DNA of 64,000 bases. Origin: Niabella yanshanensis (GTDB taxonomy: Bacteria; Bacteroidota; Bacteroidia; Chitinophagales; Chitinophagaceae). The number at the start of each line of letters is the position of its first letter. Within the stretch, counting starts at the first letter, position 1. Below the pieces are notes generated by a model. The model worked only from the letters and a program-made list of their open reading frames with translations. It did not search any database and was not told the origin of the DNA. A program made the position numbers and the translations under genes. Shown in pieces: positions 57,342-64,000 of the stretch. The stretch lies in NCBI RefSeq assembly GCF_034424215.1, contig NZ_CP139960.1, positions 2,170,001-2,234,000 of the forward strand, in the 5' to 3' direction.

Positions 57342-60300
57342 CTACAACGACGCCAGCGCTTCTCTCAAGGCAATGATCTTCTCTTCCGCATCGGCCTTCT
57401 TCTTTCTCTCTATATCCACTACTTCAGGTTTGGCATTCTGCACAAAACGTTCGTTACCCAGCTTTTTCTCAACTGATGCCAGGAATCCCTCCAGGTAAAC
57501 GATATCTTTCTCTAATTGCTCCTTTTGAGCGGTTGTATCTAATTCGGTTTGGGTCTCAATAAACAGCTTGTCTTTTTGAACCAGGACGTTGATACATTTT
57601 TCGACAGCGGCATCTGTGAAAGCTATTCCTTCCGCATTTACCTGTTTTTCTAAAATACTAAATAATGCTTCGTAATCGCCGCGGTTCTCAGCCTGGATAT
57701 ATAGCTTAATGGACTCTTTGTTTTTAATGCTGTTCTTCACCCGCGCATCTCTTACAGCACTGATCACATTTTTCAATATTTCTCCCTGTGCAATGATTTT
57801 GCTATCAACAGTCCCTGCGACATCAAACTGTTTCACGGACAAGTCATCTCTTTGCTGCCTTAACTGATGATAAATTTCTTCAGTAATAAACGGCATATAA
57901 GGATGCAACAACTGCAAGAGTTCTTCGAAAAATCCAATAGTAGCCTGTAATTTACTGTTGAGCGTTGCGCCCCCAAACTCAGGCTTTTGCCATTCCAGGT
58001 ACCAGCTGCAGAAATCGTCCCATATCAGCGAATAAATTGTTTTCAGCGCTTCACTTAATTTGAACTCTTTTAACAAGCGCTCAACCTCTATCCTTGCTTC
58101 GTTGATACGATTGCGCATCCATTGGGCCGCAAAGTCATCATTTGTATTTTTATCATCCTGCGTCACGCCGTTCGGATTTTCCTCCCACATCTTTACCAGC
58201 TTCAGCGCGTTCCATATCTTATTATTAAAATTGCGCCCCTGCTCCAATGAAGCTTCATCAAACAGCAGGTCATTCCCTGCCGGGGCGGCAATCATAATAC
58301 CAAAGCGTACCGCATCTGCTCCATATTTATCAATCAGCTCCAGCAGATCTGGCGAATTACCTAAAGACTTAGACATTTTACGACCCAACTTGTCGCGCAC
58401 CATACCTGTGAAGTATACATCCTTGAACGGAATTTCTTTTTCATATTCCAAACCAGCCATTACCATTCTTGCTACCCAGAAGAAAATAATATCCTGCCCG
58501 GTTACAAGTACCGAAGTCGGGTAGTAGTATTTCAGTTCCTCGTTGCCTGGCTCCGTAACACCCTTAAACACCTGCGATGGCCATAACCAGGAGGAGAACC
58601 AGGTATCCAGTACATCACTGTCCTGACGAAGATCATCGATAGTCCATTGACTACCCGACAAACTGCTAAATGCTTCATCTTTGGTTGCGCCTACAACGCA
58701 GGCGCCATCTGGCGTGTACCAGGCAGGTATTTGCTGCCCCCACCATAACTGGCGGCTGATACACCAATCCTTAACATTTTCCAGCCAGTGTTTGTACGTC
58801 GCTAAGAAGCGGTCACCCGGATGAATTTTGATATCGCCTTCTACCACTGCTTTAAGCGCCGGCTCAGCCAGCTCTGCCATTTTCAAAAACCACTGGGTAG
58901 AGATTTTTGGTTCAACTACCGCATTGCTTCTTTGTGAGAAACCATTCTTATTATTGATATCCTCTGTTTTCACCAGGTTACCCGATGCTTCCAGATCAGT
59001 TGCGATCTTTTTGCGAACGTCAAACCGGTCTTCTCCAATATAAAGCTGCGCAGCATCGCTTAAAGTACCGTCATCGTTTAAAGTATCAATAACTTCCAGA
59101 TTATGCTTTAACCCAAGGTTATAGTCATTGATATCATGTGCAGGTGTGATCTTTAATGCACCTGTACCAAATTCCATGTCTACATACTCATCAAAAATCA
59201 ACGGGATGCGACGATTAATCAACGGCACAAAGGCATAAGCACCCTTCAAATGCTGGTATCGCTCATCATTAGGGTTTACACAAATAGCAGTATCGCCCAA
59301 AATAGTTTCCGGGCGCGTAGTGGCGATAGTGATGTAGTCATTTACCGGTTCCTCATTACCCGCAAAAATGGCAAAATCAATAACTTTTGGTAACTTTGTA
59401 TTAACAGGAGTCGTTTCGGACGTGTGAGAGAAGGATTCCGCTTCGACGGAAGGCATAGCTCGCCTGTTTGTAAGGGAAGATTCTAAACCAGTCTTCCCTT
59501 TCATTTTACGCATCGTTACAAGGCTTAGCTCTTTGCGCCCGGTTCTTATTTCTTCCAGGTAGATGATAGTACCATCATTCAATTGCTTTGAATAAGTAAT
59601 CGTTTCTTTTCCCTGATGAGTAACACCGGAAGCCATTATTTCATCGGGCTGGTTTAACACATCAATGATTAATTCAAAATCGCTTTCTGTTATTGCCAAT
59701 TGGCCCCTGCTCTCTTCAATACTTTCGTTCCCGTGGTTATTAATTACATGATTAAAGCTGCTTCTATCAATAGTGTGTGTATATTCTGCCGTAATTTCTA
59801 CACCTGTAAGTTGCGTCAAAAACAATGCACCTTCTTCTGTTACATTACCAATAATGGTTTTTTCTATTGAGTTGGATTTGTCAGTTTTTATTTTATTCAG
59901 AAAATTCTTAACCGTAGATTTTGCTTTGTTCAATAAATCTGTCAAGGTCCAGTACTTTGTTGCCGGCTCGCCCAAAGCGTCAAAAGATTGCTGATCCAGC
60001 TTATAGCGTACATAATACAGCTTGCTCTGCACCTCACGATACTCCACTTCTTCATCGCTTAAAGCAGTTTTAGCAACCGGGTCCCAGTTGATCATACGGG
60101 CGCCGCGGTATATCATTCCTTTTTTATACAGGTCTACGAATACTTTTATTACGGCGTCATAATAATGATCGTCCATTGTGAAAGTCACGCGGCTCCAGTC
60201 TACGCTACAGCCCAGGCGTTCAATCTGGTTATAAATAATACCACCATATTTATCCTTCCATTCAAATGCATATTTGAGGAATTCGTCCCTGGTTAACGTA

Positions 60301-60608
60301 TTCTTATCGATGCCTTTTTCACGCAGCATCTGCACCACTTTAGCTTCAGTAGCAATTGAGGCATGGTCGCTGCCCGGTACCCAGCAGGCATTAAAGCCGG
60401 TCATTCTGGCCCTACGCACCAAAATATCCTGGACAGTTTCATTCAATGTGTGCCCCATGTGTAAAACACCGGTTACATTGGGAGGTGGAATGACCACTGT
60501 AAAAGCAGGCCTGCCATCCGGCTTACTTTCAAAATATTTTTGTTCTTTCCAACGATTGGTCCAAAGCTGCTCAACCTGTGCAGGTTCAAAATTTTTCGAT
60601 AATTGCAT
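57342..60608 (-). CDS. valS: valyl-tRNA synthetase with an inserted PBECR-type nuclease-like domain
   Basis: The 1,088-residue enzyme charges tRNA-Val. HIGH (HMGH, 50-53) and KMSKS (744-748) are intact, as are ATTRPETILGDTA (editing-site signature, 429-441) and the C-terminal coiled coil. Typical bacterial ValRS has about 880-950 residues. The extra about 200 residues (205-415) lie in CP1, after YYVRYKLD and before DYITIATTRPE. Within them, 275-370 resembles a phage/toxin PBECR-type RNase domain: FNHVINNHG, RGQLAITESDFELI, ITYSK and EEIRTGRKELSLVTM. A -7 box TAAATTTG lies 7 bp before the ATG, so the mRNA may be almost leaderless. Confidence 0.93.
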   Translation of the reverse strand: MQLSKNFEPAQVEQLWTNRWKEQKYFESKPDGRPAFTVVIPPPNVTGVLHMGHTLNETVQDILVRRARMTGFNACWVPGSDHASIATEAKVVQMLREKGIDKNTLTRDEFLKYAFEWKDKYGGIIYNQIERLGCSVDWSRVTFTMDDHYYDAVIKVFVDLYKKGMIYRGARMINWDPVAKTALSDEEVEYREVQSKLYYVRYKLDQQSFDALGEPATKYWTLTDLLNKAKSTVKNFLNKIKTDKSNSIEKTIIGNVTEEGALFLTQLTGVEITAEYTHTIDRSSFNHVINNHGNESIEESRGQLAITESDFELIIDVLNQPDEIMASGVTHQGKETITYSKQLNDGTIIYLEEIRTGRKELSLVTMRKMKGKTGLESSLTNRRAMPSVEAESFSHTSETTPVNTKLPKVIDFAIFAGNEEPVNDYITIATTRPETILGDTAICVNPNDERYQHLKGAYAFVPLINRRIPLIFDEYVDMEFGTGALKITPAHDINDYNLGLKHNLEVIDTLNDDGTLSDAAQLYIGEDRFDVRKKIATDLEASGNLVKTEDINNKNGFSQRSNAVVEPKISTQWFLKMAELAEPALKAVVEGDIKIHPGDRFLATYKHWLENVKDWCISRQLWWGQQIPAWYTPDGACVVGATKDEAFSSLSGSQWTIDDLRQDSDVLDTWFSSWLWPSQVFKGVTEPGNEELKYYYPTSVLVTGQDIIFFWVARMVMAGLEYEKEIPFKDVYFTGMVRDKLGRKMSKSLGNSPDLLELIDKYGADAVRFGIMIAAPAGNDLLFDEASLEQGRNFNNKIWNALKLVKMWEENPNGVTQDDKNTNDDFAAQWMRNRINEARIEVERLLKEFKLSEALKTIYSLIWDDFCSWYLEWQKPEFGGATLNSKLQATIGFFEELLQLLHPYMPFITEEIYHQLRQQRDDLSVKQFDVAGTVDSKIIAQGEILKNVISAVRDARVKNSIKNKESIKLYIQAENRGDYEALFSILEKQVNAEGIAFTDAAVEKCINVLVQKDKLFIETQTELDTTAQKEQLEKDIVYLEGFLASVEKKLGNERFVQNAKPEVVDIERKKKADAEEKIIALREALASL
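59499..59789 (-). other. PBECR-like domain inside valS (domain-level feature)
   Basis: This is the coding segment for residues 274-370 of ValRS. Conserved candidates are His287, His292, Arg301-Gly-Gln303, Tyr339, Lys341, Glu352, Glu353, Arg355, Arg358 and Thr365. The order H..NHG - RGQ..IT..DF - Y.K - EEIRTGRKEL - TM matches what I recall of PBECR (phage-Barnase-EndoU-ColicinE5/D-RelE-like) nuclease domains found at the ends of phage MuF proteins. Assignment is by motif memory, not by a search. Confidence 0.7.
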
Positions 60609-60936
60609 AAGGGTGCAAATTTACTGCTTTTATACTTGTTGGGAAACTAGAAAACAGGGTTTATGAGCGTTAAAGCTGGCTAAAAATCTACTCTGTATAA
60701 GCGGGTACCGTAATATTAGTATCGAATGTTTACACCGCCATTTAAGCTTCAAAGCGCAGCCCGGAGGGAAAGGATTCGTTGCCCAAAAAACTCGTAAAAG
60801 TAAAACGAGGTGTTTTAAAAAAAAGTGTATACAAAAACCTGCTATCGAAAAAAAATAAAAATACGGCTCGTAACACCAACGAAAAACCTCCTGTAGCTAA
60901 CAGGAGGTTCGATTGCAAAGATATTTAATAAAAACA
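60609..60936. other. intergenic region between valS and sdhB
   Basis: It contains the valS -7 element (60616-60623, minus strand) and the sdhB terminator (60881-60909). No gene or repeat is seen in the rest. Confidence 0.6.
60881..60909 (-). terminator. intrinsic terminator after sdhB
   Basis: On the minus strand AACCTCCTGT pairs perfectly with ACAGGAGGTT over a five-base loop, followed by TTT. Confidence 0.85.
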
Positions 60937-61707
60937 TCAGCCTTTAACATCCGCTGCTAATCCTGCAGCGGTAAAGTCCCTGTTTAAACGCGCGATATTT
61001 GTGATCTCAATTTCTTTTGGACAAACGGCTTCGCAGGCACCTGTATTAGTACAGCTACCAAAACCTTCTTTATCCATTTGAGCCACCATTGCCAGCGATC
61101 GTTTATTTCTTTCTGTCTGTCCCTGCGGTAATAAAGCCAGGTGAGAAGTTTTTGCCGAAAGGAATAATAAGGCTGAAGAGTTTTTACAAGCGGCTACACA
61201 AGCGCCACAGCCAATACAGGCCGCTGCTGCAAACGCTTTATCTGCATTATCCTTGTTAATAGGAATAGCATTACCATCCACAGTTACACCAGTATTTACA
61301 GAGACATAGCCACCTGCCTGAATAATGCGATCAAAAGAAGAACGGTCTACCACCAGGTCTTTTACAACCGGGAAGGCATTGGCTCTCCATGGCTCCACCA
61401 CAATAGTATCGCCATCTTTAAATGCACGCATGTGCAGCTGGCAGGTAGTGGTACCTTGCCATGGACCATGCGGACGACCATTAATATACATAGAGCACAT
61501 ACCACAAATACCTTCGCGACAATCATGGTCAAATGCGATAGGCTCTTTTCCTTCGTGTATCAATTGCTCATTTAAGACGTCAAACATTTCCAAAAAAGAC
61601 ATTTCAGAGGAAATATTCTTTACCTGGTAAGTTTCAAAACCACCTTTACTTTTCCCGTCTTTTTGTTTCCACACTTTTAAAGTGAGGTTCATATTGTAAT
61701 GTTCCAT
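60937..61707 (-). CDS. sdhB: succinate dehydrogenase / fumarate reductase iron-sulfur subunit
   Basis: From ATG 61707 ([15 protein letters not shown]) the 256-residue protein has an N-terminal 2Fe-2S ferredoxin domain ([33 protein letters not shown]) and a C-terminal region with [13 protein letters not shown] and [15 protein letters not shown] for the 4Fe-4S and 3Fe-4S clusters. Starts at 61734 and 61692 are also in frame. SdhB passes electrons from SdhA to the membrane subunit. A gene for a glycosyltransferase lies between it and sdhA. Confidence 0.95.
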   Translation of the reverse strand: MEHYNMNLTLKVWKQKDGKSKGGFETYQVKNISSEMSFLEMFDVLNEQLIHEGKEPIAFDHDCREGICGMCSMYINGRPHGPWQGTTTCQLHMRAFKDGDTIVVEPWRANAFPVVKDLVVDRSSFDRIIQAGGYVSVNTGVTVDGNAIPINKDNADKAFAAAACIGCGACVAACKNSSALLFLSAKTSHLALLPQGQTERNKRSLAMVAQMDKEGFGSCTNTGACEAVCPKEIEITNIARLNRDFTAAGLAADVKG

Positions 61708-61740
61708 ATATGTAACTATCTTAACGTTGTTCAAAAATAT

Positions 61741-62706
61741 CTATCTCAATATCCAGTTGGACGTTTGTCCTGTGTAATAAAAATACTTATCCAGAACTAA
61801 CAGGTTGATGATGCGCTCCTGCTTCGTATTTTGAAACTGTCGCACATACTCGTTGGCATTTTTAATAATTGCCATCGCCTGTTGAGGATGATTGATATAA
61901 TAGTCCAGTTTCTCTTCCAGATCAGAGTAATCGTCTTTTATACAAATATAGTGCTGATCCGGGATCAGCCGGCCTTCCATAAACCAGGTTTCATATTTAG
62001 CGCGGGGCATTACCGCAATACTTGATGACGACATTACCCACTTTAAATTGGTAGCCACATCAAACCCTTCCAGACTAAGCACAAATTTGTATTGAAGCTG
62101 TTCGGGTATCGACATGTAGGGTTTTACCCATTCATCATACCCGCCCCTGGGACACACATGCCCTAAATCACACAGCGGATGTTCAAAATACATCTTATAA
62201 AAAGCGGCCCGGTGGGGTTGTTCCACTGCTCCCCTGCTGATTAGTATATTTTTTTTATTCCCGAAAGGAATTTCATCTTCCACAAACCTGTAATGCCGGG
62301 TCCTGTCCAGTTTTAATACGACAGAGTTCTCGTTCGCCTTAACCGGCCTGCTTTTGATGATCGAAGGGGAATCCGGTACATAAGTGATATCGCCAAATAC
62401 GTAATTCAACCTCAACTCCGGCTTATAATAAATCAGGTATTCTAAACTATCATGATGATAAGTTGAAAATTTATCGGGCTTCTCCAGCCTCTTAAATGTT
62501 TCTATCGCAGGAGCGTCATTGCCTATTGGCGTTATAGTTTCTAATTTGTTGTAATAGTTAACCCGGTCTTTCAAATATTCAATATCGAACTGCGAAATAT
62601 CTTTTAATACCGCATTAATATTCTTTCTGCCCCCCAATAACAACCTGGTGTGATTGGAATAGGCATTGAAATAATAAACCGGCTTAAAAGTTTTTTTTAT
62701 TCGCAT
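61741..62706 (-). CDS. GT90/CAP10-like glycosyltransferase
   Basis: The 321-residue protein resembles the glycosyltransferase 90 (CAP10/LPS-core) family: KFVLSLEGFDVATNLKWVMSSSSIAVMP is the typical donor-binding region, followed by ETWFMEGRLIPDQHYICIKDDYSDLEEKL. The early FGDITYVPDSPSIIKSRPV and later HRAAFYKMYFEHPLCDLGHV also fit. It could add a sugar to LPS or a glycan. It lies between sdhA and sdhB on the same strand, with gaps of about 10 and 33 bp, so it is likely cotranscribed. No link to succinate dehydrogenase is known to me. Confidence 0.72.
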   Translation of the reverse strand: MRIKKTFKPVYYFNAYSNHTRLLLGGRKNINAVLKDISQFDIEYLKDRVNYYNKLETITPIGNDAPAIETFKRLEKPDKFSTYHHDSLEYLIYYKPELRLNYVFGDITYVPDSPSIIKSRPVKANENSVVLKLDRTRHYRFVEDEIPFGNKKNILISRGAVEQPHRAAFYKMYFEHPLCDLGHVCPRGGYDEWVKPYMSIPEQLQYKFVLSLEGFDVATNLKWVMSSSSIAVMPRAKYETWFMEGRLIPDQHYICIKDDYSDLEEKLDYYINHPQQAMAIIKNANEYVRQFQNTKQERIINLLVLDKYFYYTGQTSNWILR

Positions 62707-62716
62707 GAACAGGCTA

Positions 62717-64000
62717 TTACTTATAGTTTCTCTGAGACGGCTTGATCACCTCGTAATCAAGCGGCTCTTTCACCAGCTCCCAGTTACTTTCGCCGTTGTA
62801 TTTCCACGCAGCCACGTGCATGAATGCTTCGTCATTACGCAATGCTTCTCCATCTTCTGTCTGGCTCTCTTCGCGGAAGTGACCACCACAACTTTCTTTA
62901 CGCTCTAATGCATCTTTGCACATTAATTCTCCCAATTCAATAAAATCGGCTACACGATTGGCCTTATCGAGTTCAGGATTCATTTCGTGGATGCCACCAG
63001 GTATGCGCACATTGCTCCAGAATTCTTTCTTAAGCGCCTGTATCTCTGCAATAGCTTCCGTTAATCCCTGCTCGTTACGCGCCATTCCACATTTCTCCCA
63101 CATGATCTTACCCAAACGTTTGTGGAAACTTTCAACAGACTGCGTCCCTTTGATATTCATCAGCTGGGTGATGCGTGCATTCACCGCGGCCTCCGCTTCA
63201 ACAAAAGCCTTATCTGTAGTAGGTATGGGCTTCACCGCAATTTCATCAGCCAGGTAATTTCCAATTGTATAAGGCAGAACGAAGTAACCGTCGGCCAGTC
63301 CCTGCATCAGTGCAGAAGCGCCTAAACGGTTGGCGCCGTGATCACTGAAGTTGGCCTCACCCAGGCAATACAAACCTTTTACCGAAGTCATCAGTTCATA
63401 ATCTACCCAAACACCTCCCATAGTATAGTGCACCGCCGGGTAAATACGCATTGGGACTTCGTAGGGGTTTTCACCGGTAATTTTTTCGTACATATCGAAA
63501 AGGTTACCATACTCTTCCTTCACCACTTCTTTACCTAATCGTACCAGGGTTTCCTGGTCGGGATTTTGGATACCCTGTTTATTGGCTTCTGTTCTTCCGT
63601 ATTTATTGACCAGGTTATACTTAAAATCAAGGTAAACCGCCTGTTTAGTAGTACCTACACCATAACCCGCATCACATCTTTCTTTAGCCGCACGCGAAGC
63701 CACATCACGAGGTACCAGGTTACCGAAGGCCGGGTATCTCCGCTCCAGGAAATAATCTCTTTCTTCTTCAGGTATATCGTTGGCTTTGCGGTTATCATTT
63801 TGCTTTTTAGGCACCCAGATACGACCATCATTTCTCAGTGACTCTGACATCAGTGTCAGCTTACTTTGGTGATCGCCCGAAACAGGGATACAGGTGGGAT
63901 GAATTTGTGTAAAGCAAGGGTTCGCAAAATGCGCACCTTTTTTATGGGCTTTCCATGCTGCGGTTACGTTACTACCCATTGCGTTGGTAGAAAGATAAAA
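62717..64000 (-). CDS. sdhA: succinate dehydrogenase / fumarate reductase flavoprotein subunit, partial
   Basis: The C-terminal 427 codons of SdhA are present; the start lies beyond the right edge. The visible N-terminal end is [36 protein letters not shown] carries the substrate-binding His, and [20 protein letters not shown] the active-site Arg. [29 protein letters not shown] is the FAD-contact region. The C-terminus ends YKPSQRNYK-like. The next gene downstream is the GT90-like one. Confidence 0.95.
   Translation of the reverse strand, partial: FYLSTNAMGSNVTAAWKAHKKGAHFANPCFTQIHPTCIPVSGDHQSKLTLMSESLRNDGRIWVPKKQNDNRKANDIPEEERDYFLERRYPAFGNLVPRDVASRAAKERCDAGYGVGTTKQAVYLDFKYNLVNKYGRTEANKQGIQNPDQETLVRLGKEVVKEEYGNLFDMYEKITGENPYEVPMRIYPAVHYTMGGVWVDYELMTSVKGLYCLGEANFSDHGANRLGASALMQGLADGYFVLPYTIGNYLADEIAVKPIPTTDKAFVEAEAAVNARITQLMNIKGTQSVESFHKRLGKIMWEKCGMARNEQGLTEAIAEIQALKKEFWSNVRIPGGIHEMNPELDKANRVADFIELGELMCKDALERKESCGGHFREESQTEDGEALRNDEAFMHVAAWKYNGESNWELVKEPLDYEVIKPSQRNYK

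Noticed and set aside
59773-59994. Plus-strand reading frame inside valS
   Set aside because: It is antisense to the ValRS frame and shows no family similarity, promoter or start context.

Overview
The window looks like the chromosome of a Bacteroidota bacterium, most plausibly of the family Chitinophagaceae. The evidence is a moderate GC content, promoters with the Bacteroidota -7 element TAnnTTTG, few Shine-Dalgarno sites, and families typical of the phylum: TonB receptors paired with lipoproteins, DUF4625, GLPGLI, GxxExxY, a large TamB and clade II nosZ. The species cannot be named from sequence alone.

Layout. 1-3912: an amino-acid permease fragment, tag, tRNA-Val, a Crp-family regulator, a frameshifted yceI, a nitronate monooxygenase-like gene and a small protein. 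4105-7143: a secreted sulfatase and a GH43 enzyme. 7292-23996: a nitrogen-oxide island. It holds an NsrR-like Rrf2 regulator, two truncated haemoglobins, Ric, a cupredoxin lipoprotein, an Fnr-like regulator, two membrane proteins, nosL-D-F-Y, a copper-receptor operon, a cytochrome c, Sec-dependent nosZ and a haemerythrin-like protein, interrupted by a GxxExxY gene with tandem repeats. 24067-30445: tRNA-Cys and a sulfur region (SDR, PhyH-type dioxygenase, trans-sulfuration enzyme under a SAM-I riboswitch, TauE/SafE fusion, fatty-acid hydroxylase-like protein). 30880-35414: a second TonB/lipoprotein locus that looks metal-related. 35544-46193: housekeeping and mixed genes (glnS, ribBA, Q cyclase, ATP-grasp, nitroreductase and others). 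46342-57016: envelope and secreted proteins (EEP phosphohydrolase, TamB, metallopeptidase-like, GLPGLI/PNGase F-like). 57342-64000: valS with a large insertion, then sdhB, a GT90-like gene and sdhA, which runs off the window.

The nitrogen-oxide island makes functional sense as one unit. NO would be sensed and removed by the Rrf2/haemoglobin/Ric block. N2O would be reduced by NosZ, fed by a lipoprotein cytochrome c and the cupredoxin. Copper would enter through an OprC/NosA-like receptor encoded divergently from nosLDFY. Two divergent promoter regions (16405-16420 and 23478-23493) carry the same TATGA-N6-TCATA palindrome at the same distance from a -7 box, which fits control by the Fnr-like protein encoded at 9642.

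The strongest candidates for something undescribed are: (1) a roughly 200-residue insertion in ValRS, just before the editing-site signature, that resembles phage/toxin PBECR-type nucleases; (2) a sulfur regulon with three identical 9-7-9 palindromes plus a 12-codon cysteine-rich leader peptide; (3) the coupled copper uptake and nos regulatory design; (4) a 12-8-12 palindrome used twice around the NsrR-like gene. All function calls come from reading motifs by eye; no database search was run.
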